A stretch of 64,000 nucleotides of DNA, taken from assembly GCF_900107775.1 (NCBI RefSeq), contig NZ_FNRF01000005.1, positions 173,852-237,851 of the forward strand, written 5' to 3'. Both the position numbers and the translations under genes were made by a program. Origin of the DNA: Xylanibacter ruminicola. GTDB lineage: Bacteria; Bacteroidota; Bacteroidia; Bacteroidales; Bacteroidaceae. Positions 1 to 6,980 of this stretch are shown one piece after another; position 1 is the stretch's first letter, and the number at the start of each line of letters is the position of its first letter. A model generated the notes under the pieces. That model saw only the letters and a program-made list of their open reading frames with translations. It was not told the DNA's origin and ran no database searches.

Positions 1-145
1 GATAAGCGCTGAAAGCATCTAAGTGCGAAGCCAGCCGCAAGATGAGGACTCCATTGAGGGTCGTCATAGACGATGACGTTGATAGGGTGCAGGTGTAAAG
101 ACGGTGACGTCAAAGCCGAGCACTACTAATTGCCCGAACTCTTTC
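1..145 (+). rRNA. 23S ribosomal RNA, 3' end (partial)
   Basis: The first ~145 bases read as the 3' terminal domain of a bacterial 23S rRNA, ending near CACTACTAATTGCCCGA. The rest of the gene and its promoter lie left of the window. The exact 3' end is approximate. The 23S-5S spacer is about 85 bases and holds no tRNA. Confidence 0.93.
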
Positions 146-231
146 GCTTCATGCTGATATTATCAGATGTAGTTGTTTCCAAAAGCAACCTCTAACAAAG
201 TTTCTTGTGTCGACAATGTCAATAACCTATA

Positions 232-343
<112 letters not shown>

Positions 344-357
344 TTTATTTTAACGAT

Positions 358-390
358 AGCCCTGGAGATACACTTCTCTAGGGCTTTTTT
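358..390 (+). terminator. Intrinsic terminator of the rRNA operon
   Basis: AGCCCTGGAGA at 358-368 pairs with TCTCTAGGGCT at 375-385 (11 bp, one G-T pair) and runs into TTTTTT. It lies 15 bases after 5S and 20 bases before the next start codon, so it closes the rRNA transcript. Confidence 0.88.
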
Positions 391-411
391 ATTTTCAAAA
401 ACTAACGAACT

Positions 412-1224
412 ATGAAGAGATTAAATGTATTAGCCGTATTGCTTTTGATGGTTGTCGCCATCAGTGCACAGAATTACAAAACTGTTTCAAACATCAGTTA
501 TACTTCAAAAACTGATGCTTATGCTAAAGAGCGTTTAAAACTGGATGTGTATTACCCAGGAGGCAAGAAAGATTGTCCTGTAATAGTATGGTTTCATGGT
601 GGAGGATTAGAGGCTGGCCAGAAAGAGATTCCACAGCGATTAAAGGATAAAGGGTATGTGGTGATTGGTGCCAACTATCGTTTATTGCCTAAAGTTACTG
701 TTGATAAAACGATTGATGATGCTGCCGAAGCTGTAGCCTGGGTTTTTCGACATGCTAAGGAGTATGGTGGCGATGCGCGAAAAATAGTTGTAACAGGTCA
801 TTCTGCTGGCGGTTATCTCGCCATGATGCTTTGTTTGAATAAGACATGGCTAAAAAACTATCAGGTAGATGCTGATAGTGTTTGGCAGTATATTCCTTTT
901 AGTGGTCAGGCTATTACCCATTATAATGTGCGCAAGATGCAGGGCATCCAGCCTTTGCAGCCAACTATCGACCAATATGCGCCGCTTTACTGGGTTCGTA
1001 ATGATTGTCCGCCATTGGTGTTGATTTGTGGTGATCGTGAATTGGAACTATATGGTAGATATGATGAGAATCAGTATCTGGCTCGTATGATGAAATTGGT
1101 TGGCCACAAGCAAACCTATTTATATGAGATAGATGGTCATGGACATGGTGGTATGGTAGATCCTGCCTTCCATATTCTTGATACTCATATCAAGCAGATG
1201 CTTGGGCAGCCCGTAAATCCTTGA
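412..1224 (+). CDS. Secreted alpha/beta hydrolase (carboxylesterase/lipase type)
   Basis: This 270-residue protein starts with a signal peptide (about residues 1-19, ending AISAQ). It then has an alpha/beta-hydrolase fold of the hormone-sensitive-lipase/carboxylesterase type. HGGG at 62-65 is the oxyanion-hole motif. GHSAGG at 129-134 is the nucleophile elbow with Ser131. A later CGDRE segment probably gives the acid, and DGHGHGG near the C-terminus the catalytic His. It is expected to hydrolyse ester bonds in the periplasm or outside; the substrate (for example acetylated polysaccharide) cannot be read from sequence. No TAnnTTTG box is clear in the 20 bases after the rRNA terminator, so its promoter is unresolved. 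Confidence 0.85.
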   Translation: MKRLNVLAVLLLMVVAISAQNYKTVSNISYTSKTDAYAKERLKLDVYYPGGKKDCPVIVWFHGGGLEAGQKEIPQRLKDKGYVVIGANYRLLPKVTVDKTIDDAAEAVAWVFRHAKEYGGDARKIVVTGHSAGGYLAMMLCLNKTWLKNYQVDADSVWQYIPFSGQAITHYNVRKMQGIQPLQPTIDQYAPLYWVRNDCPPLVLICGDRELELYGRYDENQYLARMMKLVGHKQTYLYEIDGHGHGGMVDPAFHILDTHIKQMLGQPVNP

Positions 1225-1240
1225 TATGTAGTTTCTTAAA

Positions 1241-1271
1241 CGTAATGGCTAAGAATTCCTTAGCCATTACG
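1241..1271. terminator. Perfect 13-bp inverted repeat, probably a two-way terminator
   Basis: CGTAATGGCTAAG (1241-1253) and CTTAGCCATTACG (1259-1271) are perfect inverted repeats with a 5-base loop, placed between two converging genes. On the minus strand the right arm contains the last codons and stop of the 26-residue ORF. The flanking U-tracts are weak, so termination is inferred from position and symmetry. Confidence 0.6.
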
Positions 1272-1340
1272 CTTATTGATATAAATAGCTGCACCAATGA
1301 TGATGAGGGCTACTACTGCAATAATATGTAATAAATCCAT
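1260..1340 (-). CDS. 26-residue predicted membrane microprotein
   Basis: On the minus strand, ATG at 1340-1338 opens a 26-codon frame ending in TAA at 1262-1260. The peptide starts MDLLHIIAVVALIII and ends in YINKRNG. That is one hydrophobic span of about 18 residues (roughly 3-20) and a short basic tail, as in single-pass membrane microproteins. A good TAnnTTTG promoter (TATCTTTG, 1369-1376) lies 28 bases upstream, and the stop codon sits inside a perfect inverted repeat, so it forms a complete tiny transcription unit. The family is not recognised and the function is unknown. Orientation by the positive-inside rule would be N-out/C-in. No conservation data were available here. Confidence 0.6.
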   Translation of the reverse strand: MDLLHIIAVVALIIIGAAIYINKRNG

Positions 1341-1368
1341 AATGCTTAATATTAATTGTTTCACGTTG

Positions 1369-1376
1369 CAAAGATA
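1369..1376 (-). promoter_or_regulatory. -7 promoter box TATCTTTG for the microprotein
   Basis: On the minus strand TATCTTTG matches TAnnTTTG exactly. A TTG-containing stretch (AATTTG) lies a few bases upstream. The box is 28 bases before the ATG of the 26-residue frame and faces it. Confidence 0.6.
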
Positions 1377-1417
1377 AACAAATTAACTAAGAAAGTGGTG
1401 TTGATTTAAGAAAATCT

Positions 1418-2044
1418 TTATATAATACTGAATAGAAACTGCTGGTTTGTGTATTGCCAACTGACTGTTCCGAAACGTATAAGTCGGGCCAGGAGTGTGA
1501 TAACCTTGTGGCGTGGTAGGCGTGATTGGCGTACAATCTGGTTAAGTGTTTGCTTTGTGGGCATGGCATCGAGGAGTTGGCGGATCGTACCGTCGTAGGT
1601 CATGATGGCGCCTTTGGTTTTCTGTGATTCGCGCCATAGGATCAGGTGAACAGGAGAGGCTACAATGTTCTCGTCGTTGATGCGGATATATGCTCGTGCT
1701 TTACCTTCTGAATCGATGGCACAAATTGGTTTGCGGGTAGATGGCGGAACGGTAGCAATTACGATTGTACGTCCTTCAATATGATATGTGTCGAACTTAA
1801 TGCTTGCTTCGGGCTTGCAATATCTGTAAGCAGCTTGGTGCATCATGAATATTTCCTCTTCGGAACGAACGCCTGATAGATTTCCATCATCGCGTACTCC
1901 AATCAACAACCGTCCTCCATCGGTATTGGCAAATGCCGATACTGATTTAGCTAGTTTACAGGCGTCAGACACACGGTACTTGAAGTCCTGCTGCTGGTGT
2001 TCGCCTTCACGAATGAGGCTATGGATATAACGCTTATCGTCCAT
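1418..2044 (-). CDS. AlbA_2 (Schlafen-type) domain protein
   Basis: The N-terminal ~130 residues form an AlbA_2/divergent AAA_4 domain, with an EGEHQQQDFKYRV segment followed by ANTDGGRLLIGVRDDG, the family's conserved E..DFK and N.GG..IGV signatures. Such proteins are usually putative nucleic-acid-binding regulators. The C-terminal ~60 residues (around TLNQIVRQSRLPRHKVITLL) look like a winged helix, which supports DNA or RNA binding. A longer frame starts at TTG 2080, but that lies in the terminator hairpin of the upstream tRNA, so ATG at 2044 (MDDKRYIH, 208 residues) is preferred. There is no separate promoter box; read-through from the RNA unit is possible. Target unknown. Confidence 0.78.
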   Translation of the reverse strand: MDDKRYIHSLIREGEHQQQDFKYRVSDACKLAKSVSAFANTDGGRLLIGVRDDGNLSGVRSEEEIFMMHQAAYRYCKPEASIKFDTYHIEGRTIVIATVPPSTRKPICAIDSEGKARAYIRINDENIVASPVHLILWRESQKTKGAIMTYDGTIRQLLDAMPTKQTLNQIVRQSRLPRHKVITLLARLIRFGTVSWQYTNQQFLFSII

Positions 2045-2056
2045 ACTTCTGAAAAT

Positions 2057-2085
2057 GAAAAGAGGACTGACTAACGTCAATCCTC
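2057..2085 (-). terminator. Terminator of the SRP RNA/tRNA-Thr unit
   Basis: On the minus strand GAGGATTGAC pairs with GTCAGTCCTC around a GTTA loop (10 bp, one G-T), followed by TTTT. It begins 13 bases after the tRNA 3' end and stops before the AlbA_2 start codon. Confidence 0.8.
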
Positions 2086-2097
2086 ATATTCAAAACG

Positions 2098-2171
2098 AGC
2101 CTCTTGTCGGATTCGAACCAACGACCCCGAGATTACAAATCACGTGCTCTGGCCAACTGAGCTAAAGAGGC
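2098..2171 (-). tRNA. tRNA-Thr (anticodon TGT)
   Basis: The minus strand folds as a tRNA: acceptor GCCTCTT/AAGAGGC, D arm with GCTCAGTTGG, anticodon loop TTTGTAA, T arm GTTGG-TTCGAAT-CCGAC, and discriminator T. Anticodon TGT reads ACA and fits threonine with U73. One T-T mismatch lies in the anticodon stem. CCA is not encoded. Its 5' end abuts the SRP RNA, so RNase P cleavage would create both the tRNA 5' end and the SRP RNA 3' end. Confidence 0.92.
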
Positions 2172-2275
2172 GGGTGGGTAAGCGATCTGCATCGCGCCGC
2201 TACAACCTAATACCCTTGCTGCGTTCCCACCCTGGGGGATTCAAAGGGAGCTGGCCGTACAGGACTTACCCGTGT
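2172..2275 (-). ncRNA. ffs: Signal recognition particle RNA, small bacterial type
   Basis: The minus strand has the conserved apical domain of 4.5S-type SRP RNA, including GGTGGGAACGCAGCAAGGGTA-like sequence and the GTACGGCCAGCTCCC side. The terminal segments GGGTAAG (5') and CTTACCC (3') pair to close the long hairpin. It binds Ffh and acts in co-translational membrane targeting. The length of ~104 bases fits the small class without Alu domain. Ends are inferred from the closing stem and from the adjacent tRNA. Confidence 0.88.
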
Positions 2276-2307
2276 AATTTTAAAGAACTATTTGCTTAAA
2301 GCGGGTG

Positions 2308-2315
2308 CAAAGGTA
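2308..2315 (-). promoter_or_regulatory. Promoter box TACCTTTG for SRP RNA/tRNA-Thr
   Basis: On the minus strand TACCTTTG is an exact TAnnTTTG match, about 32 bases before the SRP RNA 5' end. No other promoter lies between SRP RNA and the tRNA, so it should drive both. Confidence 0.72.
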
Positions 2316-2411
2316 CAATAAAAAAGTGAAAAGAGGGAAGTAGAAAGCTAAAAGTTTCGTGATTTTAACTATTTTTTTAGGGATTGCCCCCGTTATATGC
2401 AGGAAAATGCT

Positions 2412-2419
2412 TAATTTTG
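2412..2419 (+). promoter_or_regulatory. Promoter box TAATTTTG for the DUF4199 operon
   Basis: TAATTTTG followed by CACC matches the consensus and lies 27 bases before the DUF4199 start codon. It is the only such box upstream of the gene string running to 6848. Confidence 0.7.
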
Positions 2420-2446
2420 CACCCTGTAAGAGGTAAATGTTAAAAG

Positions 2447-2992
2447 ATGACCGCACCAGAATATGTACAATTAAAGGCTTACGCTCGTCAGGATGGTTTC
2501 TTTCTGGCTATCCTTTGGATTGCTAGCTTCGCAAGCTACATTGTTGGCTTGACTAATCAAGTTCTGGCTATGGCTGCTATGCTGATGGCTGTGATGACGC
2601 CATTCTTTGTAGCCAACCGCTTGCGCAAATTCCGCGACGAGGGGAGGGAGGGTATTATCTCCTTTGCCCGCAGTTATGCTTATACTATTTTTGTGTTCTT
2701 TTATGGCGCCGTGCTGTTGGCAGTGGTTCAGTATCTGTATTTTGCTTATATGGATAATGGCTATCTGGTAAGTTCGTTTGCCAAGATGATGAGCACTGAG
2801 GAGGGTAAGGCCATGTTGGAGCAATATGGTATGACCCAAATGGTGGACGAGAGTTTGGCCGAAATGGCTATGACGCGTCCTATCGACTATGCGCTGAATA
2901 TTCTCACCATCAATATCTCGTTGGGTTTCATTCTTGGTGTGCCCATCGGCCTGATTATGCAGCGCAAAAGGATTGAAGAATTAAAGGATTGA
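2447..2992 (+). CDS. DUF4199 family membrane protein
   Basis: This 181-residue protein has four predicted membrane segments (about residues 18-37, 40-58, 78-100 and 150-170), in the pattern of DUF4199, a small Bacteroidota integral membrane family of unknown biochemical role. The segment after the second helix (RLRKFRDEGREGIISFARS) fits the cytoplasmic loop of that family. It heads a same-strand operon with a glycosyltransferase 33 bases downstream, an arrangement common in the phylum that suggests an envelope or lipid-linked sugar role. Function not established. Confidence 0.85.
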   Translation: MTAPEYVQLKAYARQDGFFLAILWIASFASYIVGLTNQVLAMAAMLMAVMTPFFVANRLRKFRDEGREGIISFARSYAYTIFVFFYGAVLLAVVQYLYFAYMDNGYLVSSFAKMMSTEEGKAMLEQYGMTQMVDESLAEMAMTRPIDYALNILTINISLGFILGVPIGLIMQRKRIEELKD

Positions 2993-3025
2993 AGTTCTCG
3001 AAAACAGAAGCATTGAATTGAAATT

Positions 3026-3982
3026 ATGGATATATCAGTAGTTATACCTCTTTATAATGAGGATGAGTCTATCCCTGAGCTTTATGCGTGGATAGAGCGT
3101 GTGATGAAGGCAAACAACTTCAGCTATGAGGTGATTTTCATTAACGATGGTTCTACCGATCGTTCGTGGGAGATTATCTCGGAGTTGAATAAGCAGCAGC
3201 CCGGTGTGGTAAAGGGCATCAAGTTCCGCCGAAACTACGGTAAGAGTCCTGCTCTGTATTGTGGTTTTGAGCAGGCTCAGGGCGATGTGGTGATTACTAT
3301 GGATGCCGACCTTCAGGACTCGCCTGATGAGATTCCTGAGCTGTATCGTATGATTAAGGAAGATGGCTACGATCTGGTGAGTGGCTATAAGCAGAAGCGA
3401 TACGACCCTATTTCGAAAACTATTCCTACCAAGCTGTTTAATGCCACAGCCCGTAAGATCAGCGGCATTAAGAATCTGCACGACTTTAACTGCGGACTGA
3501 AGGCTTATCGCAAGGCAGTAGTAAAGAATATCGAGGTGTATGGCGAGATGCACCGTTATATCCCCTATCTGGCCAAGAATGCTGGATTCAATAAGATTGG
3601 CGAGAAGGTGGTACAGCACCAGGCACGTAAGTATGGTTCGTCGAAGTTTATGGGCTTGAACCGCTTTGTGAATGGTTATCTCGACCTGCTCACACTCTGG
3701 TTCCTGAGCACATTTGGCAAGAAGCCTATGCACGTGTTCGGATTTCTGGGCACTCTGATGTTCTTTATTGGTTTTATTTCTGCAGCTTGGATTGGTGCTG
3801 ATAAGTTGTGGTGCTTGGCTAACCATATCCCCCAGAGATTGGTAACCAATTCACCATTCTTCTACATTGCGCTTACCATGATGCTGATGGGAACACAGCT
3901 GTTCCTGACAGGCTTTCTGGGCGATCTGATTAGTCGCTCGTCGAGCGGACGTAATGATTATCAGATAGAGGAGAAGATATGA
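3026..3982 (+). CDS. Family 2 membrane glycosyltransferase (polyprenyl-phosphate sugar transferase type)
   Basis: This 318-residue protein has an N-terminal GT-A domain: SVVIPLYNEDESIPEL at about residues 4-19, then DADLQD (the metal/nucleotide-binding acidic motif) near 93-98. YGSSK near residue 210 is typical of DPM1/GtrB/ArnC-like enzymes. Two C-terminal transmembrane helices (about 236-258 and 275-300) anchor it. These enzymes move a sugar from a nucleotide donor to undecaprenyl phosphate at the inner face of the cytoplasmic membrane. Donor and acceptor cannot be told. The stop overlaps the next gene's ATG (ATGA), implying translational coupling. Confidence 0.88.
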   Translation: MDISVVIPLYNEDESIPELYAWIERVMKANNFSYEVIFINDGSTDRSWEIISELNKQQPGVVKGIKFRRNYGKSPALYCGFEQAQGDVVITMDADLQDSPDEIPELYRMIKEDGYDLVSGYKQKRYDPISKTIPTKLFNATARKISGIKNLHDFNCGLKAYRKAVVKNIEVYGEMHRYIPYLAKNAGFNKIGEKVVQHQARKYGSSKFMGLNRFVNGYLDLLTLWFLSTFGKKPMHVFGFLGTLMFFIGFISAAWIGADKLWCLANHIPQRLVTNSPFFYIALTMMLMGTQLFLTGFLGDLISRSSSGRNDYQIEEKI

Positions 3983-4491
3983 TGAAACGTCTGGTATATC
4001 TGTCGTTGGCAGCGCTGATGGTAGCCTGCTCGTCTGTTGATTGTCCTGTCGACAGGACGGTGGCAACCCTTTATCAGATACGTACCAGCGATGGCGATGA
4101 GTTAACGATTACCGATACAATGACCATTTCGACCGTTAATGTCGATAATGAGGACGTTGTACTTTACAGTGGTCGCGACTCTATTATATATAATAAAGGT
4201 GTAGGCATTAGTCAGTTTAACTTGCCTATCAGTTACTCGCATCCCGAGGATGTGCTGCTGTTCAAGTTTGAAATAGCCAATACTGATTCGCTGGTTCGCG
4301 ATACCGTATGGATTAAGAAGGACGACTATCCCCATTTCGAATCGGTGGATTGTAATACTACTTTTTTCCACACGCTCACCAATGTGCGCTATACCCACAA
4401 CTACATCGACTCAATTGTGATTAATAACCCATCAGTAACCTATGATTCTAAGACGGTTCATTTCTACCTCTATCCTAAGAGCGACGATTAG
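3979..4491 (+). CDS. DUF6452 family lipoprotein
   Basis: The protein has 170 residues with a short lipoprotein signal (MKRLVYLSLAALMVACSS), so the Cys of the VAC lipobox would be lipidated after cleavage. The mature part is beta-rich (TDSLVRDTVWIKK, TNVRYTHNYIDSIVINNP) and matches the DUF6452 pattern, a Bacteroidota family regularly paired with DUF6048. The first ATG overlaps the upstream stop, and a second in-frame ATG follows immediately. Its 3' end overlaps the next gene by 50 bases. It is probably an outer-membrane-attached partner of the DUF6048 protein. Function unknown. Confidence 0.8.
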   Translation: MMKRLVYLSLAALMVACSSVDCPVDRTVATLYQIRTSDGDELTITDTMTISTVNVDNEDVVLYSGRDSIIYNKGVGISQFNLPISYSHPEDVLLFKFEIANTDSLVRDTVWIKKDDYPHFESVDCNTTFFHTLTNVRYTHNYIDSIVINNPSVTYDSKTVHFYLYPKSDD

Positions 4492-5131
4492 TATCCTGGT
4501 GCTTTCGGCATCGGTGCCAGCTCAGGCTCAGAAGTTTTTCTCGTTCCAGAAAGACTCTGTGCCCATGTTCCGTGGTTTTGCTGTTTCGTTCGATCTGGTT
4601 GGAGCGGGACTGATGGCTTTTACTGATAATGGTCAGTACGAAGGTGCCCTGCGTGTTAATTTGCACGACGAGTGGTTCCCGATTATCGAGGCTGGATTGG
4701 GACGTGCTAATCACAACGATGATGTAACAAAGATTCACTATAGCACATCGGCTCCTTATTTCCGTATTGGTATCGATAAGAATCTATTGAAGGATAAACA
4801 CGGTGATAACCGTTTGTATGGTGGTTTGCGTTATGCTTTTACATCGTATAAGGTTGATATTTCGTGCCCCGATTTTACCGATCCCACTTGGAAGTGGCCT
4901 ACTGGTTATGGTGTGTTAGATGCCCCTTGCAACTACCATTGGATAGAGGCTGTAGTGGGTGTTGATGCCAAGATTTATGGTCCCTTGCATTTGGGCTGGA
5001 GCCTGCGCTATAAGCGCCGCATTGCCCATAAGGAAGAGGGCGATTTTGGTAATACTTGGTATGTGCCAGGCTTTGGAATCTTTGGCGATACCCGTCTGGG
5101 TGGAACCTTCAATGTGATTATTGATATCTAA
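4442..5131 (+). CDS. DUF6048 family outer-membrane beta-barrel-like protein
   Basis: The 229-residue protein has a signal peptide (residues 1-29, ending VPAQAQ) and then alternating beta strands with aromatic girdles such as YGGLRYAFTSYKVDI and LGWSLRYKRRI, fitting a small outer-membrane barrel. It matches DUF6048, which co-occurs with DUF6452. The start at 4442 puts 50 bases inside the DUF6452 frame; it is chosen because the whole signal peptide is encoded only from there and no ATG follows until the mature region. The long overlap implies coupled translation. Role unknown. Confidence 0.78.
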   Translation: MILRRFISTSILRATISILVLSASVPAQAQKFFSFQKDSVPMFRGFAVSFDLVGAGLMAFTDNGQYEGALRVNLHDEWFPIIEAGLGRANHNDDVTKIHYSTSAPYFRIGIDKNLLKDKHGDNRLYGGLRYAFTSYKVDISCPDFTDPTWKWPTGYGVLDAPCNYHWIEAVVGVDAKIYGPLHLGWSLRYKRRIAHKEEGDFGNTWYVPGFGIFGDTRLGGTFNVIIDI

Positions 5132-6164
5132 GAAACTGATGCAGCAACCCAAGAACAAAAAGCTTTTGTGGCAGTTGCCATTTCTGGTACTGCTGATTGT
5201 TGGTACGGTGCTGATTATCCGTCAGCAGCGTAATATGCCTTATCAGAAAAGTGCCGATAAGGTATTCGGAACGTTCTATCACGCTGTGTATCAGTGCGAT
5301 TCGGATATGACGTATAGCATCAACGCTGAGTTGGCTAAGGTAGATGCCTCGCTGTCGCCATTCAATCCACAATCGATTATCACTGCTGTAAACCAGAATC
5401 AGAACGTGCAGCTTAACGATATGTTCCTTGATGTGTACAAATTAGCGATGAGCATCTCGAAGGAGACTGATGGCGCTTTCGATATCACCGTTGCCCCTCT
5501 GGTTAATGCCTGGGGCTTTGGCTTTAAGAATGGTATCGAGCCCTCGAGACAACAGGTTGATAGTCTGATGCAGATTATTGGCTATCAGAAGGTTACCCTC
5601 GAAAAAGGTATGATCAGTAAGACCGATGATCGCATCATGCTCGACTGCTCAGCTATCGCTAAGGGGTATGGCACCGATGTGGTGGCCAAACTGCTGCGTA
5701 GTAAGGGTATTAATAACTTTATGATTGAGATTGGTGGCGAGATTGTGACCAGTGGTTTGAATCCTGATCAAAAACCATGGCGCGTAGGTATTTCAAAGCC
5801 TGAGGACGATGTGCAGGGTGCAGGTCAGGAGGTTCAGAGCATTGTGGCTATTACCGATAAGGCGATGGCTACCAGTGGTAACTATCGGAATTTTTACTAT
5901 AAGGGCGGTAAGAAATACGCCCATACAATTGATCCTAAGACGGGTTTTCCCGTTCAGCATAGCATCCTCTCGGCTACGGTGTTTGCCAACACCTGTGCTG
6001 TGGCCGATGCCTATGCCACCTCGTTTATGGTGATGGGTGTTGAAAAGGCGAAGCAGGTACTTGCGCAGCACCCTGAACTGATGGCTTATCTGATTTACAG
6101 CGATCAGGATGGTAAGAATGCCGTTTGGTATTCGCCCTCGCTTAAGAGTAAGATTCAGCAATAA
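5121..6164 (+). CDS. apbE: FAD:protein FMN transferase (ApbE family)
   Basis: The 347-residue ApbE protein has an N-terminal membrane anchor (about residues 15-33) and the family core: KVFGTFYHAVYQ, VDASLSPFNPQSIITAVN, an SKETDGAFDITVAPLVNAWGF segment, LDCSAIAKGYGTDVVA, and HTIDPKTGFPV. ApbE uses FAD and Mg2+ to attach FMN covalently to Thr in Na+-NQR or RNF subunits on the outer side of the membrane. Such targets are not in this window. The start at 5121 overlaps the DUF6048 stop by 11 bases; ATG at 5139 (MQQPKNK) is an alternative. The downstream regulator begins 6 bases later. Confidence 0.93.
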   Translation: MISKKLMQQPKNKKLLWQLPFLVLLIVGTVLIIRQQRNMPYQKSADKVFGTFYHAVYQCDSDMTYSINAELAKVDASLSPFNPQSIITAVNQNQNVQLNDMFLDVYKLAMSISKETDGAFDITVAPLVNAWGFGFKNGIEPSRQQVDSLMQIIGYQKVTLEKGMISKTDDRIMLDCSAIAKGYGTDVVAKLLRSKGINNFMIEIGGEIVTSGLNPDQKPWRVGISKPEDDVQGAGQEVQSIVAITDKAMATSGNYRNFYYKGGKKYAHTIDPKTGFPVQHSILSATVFANTCAVADAYATSFMVMGVEKAKQVLAQHPELMAYLIYSDQDGKNAVWYSPSLKSKIQQ

Positions 6165-6170
6165 AAGCGT

Positions 6171-6848
6171 ATGGCTGTTCTCCAGATTTTTGATAAGCTG
6201 CTGCAGTTCCCTTTGTTCCAGGGCATGAGTCGCGACGATTTGGAGATTGTGGCTGGTCACACCCGTTTCGGATTCTTGAAGTTGAATGCCGGCAAGACCG
6301 TGATGAAATCGGGCGATAACTGTCATCAGCTTTATTTCCTGATAAATGGTAGTCTGAAAGTGCGCTCGTTTGCCGACGACTATGGCTATCATGTGGAGGA
6401 GCAGATCTCGGCCCCTTACATCATTCAGTTGGAGGCGGTGTTTGGCTATAACCAGCGCTACACTCGCGATTTCATAGCCCAGACCGATGTGAACTTCCTG
6501 ACGCTCGATAAGGAGGAGGTTGTGCGCCTTACCGAAGATTTCCTGGTTTTCCGCCTGAATATGATTAATCATTTTGCCACCCAGACGCAGAAACAGATGC
6601 GCCAGGTGTGGTATCGTGCCCCCCAGTCGCTCGAGGACCGTGTGGTACGATTCCTTACCCAACGTTGCCTGTATCCAGCCGGTCATAAAACGTTTAATAT
6701 CCTGATGACCCGATTGGCCGAGGAGGTGAACGATAGTCGCCTCAATGTGTCGCGTATTCTGAACGATATGCAGCACCGTGGACTGATAGAGTTGAGTCGT
6801 GGAAAAATAGAGATTCCACAGCTCGAACGCCTGCTTTATACCAAGTAG
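6171..6848 (+). CDS. Crp/Fnr family transcription regulator
   Basis: This 225-residue protein has an N-terminal cyclic-nucleotide-binding-like beta roll (about 20-130, LYFLINGSLKVRSF) and a C-terminal Crp-type winged helix (about 150-220), with TRLAEEVNDSRLNVSRILNDM as the recognition region. The cAMP-contact motif is not preserved and there is no N-terminal cysteine cluster of FNR type, so the signal is unknown. It follows ApbE by 6 bases at the end of the envelope operon. Crp/Fnr proteins placed like this often respond to redox or metabolic state; that is inference here. Confidence 0.87.
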   Translation: MAVLQIFDKLLQFPLFQGMSRDDLEIVAGHTRFGFLKLNAGKTVMKSGDNCHQLYFLINGSLKVRSFADDYGYHVEEQISAPYIIQLEAVFGYNQRYTRDFIAQTDVNFLTLDKEEVVRLTEDFLVFRLNMINHFATQTQKQMRQVWYRAPQSLEDRVVRFLTQRCLYPAGHKTFNILMTRLAEEVNDSRLNVSRILNDMQHRGLIELSRGKIEIPQLERLLYTK

Positions 6849-6915
6849 AAACGCCTATTCTTTGCGTTTTCAGCTTTTTTAATGTATTGTTTTGTAAAGT
6901 ATCGGATTTTTGTCG

Positions 6916-6923
6916 TAACTTTG
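6916..6923 (+). promoter_or_regulatory. Promoter box TAACTTTG for dcp
   Basis: TAACTTTG is an exact match, with a TTTTG stretch about 20 bases upstream. The ATG of the M3 peptidase is 57 bases downstream. This supports ATG 6981 as the start, since an in-frame start at 6882 would lie upstream of the promoter. Confidence 0.72.
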
Positions 6924-6980
6924 CATCGAAAATGCGAGAACGGGGTGCACCGTCCTTGCAATCCGAAAAGAGTTAGTATA

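Noticed and set aside
2045..2080. Start of the AlbA_2 protein at TTG 2080
   Set aside because: The extra 12 codons lie in the terminator hairpin of the tRNA-Thr unit. ATG 2044 is the first plausible start.
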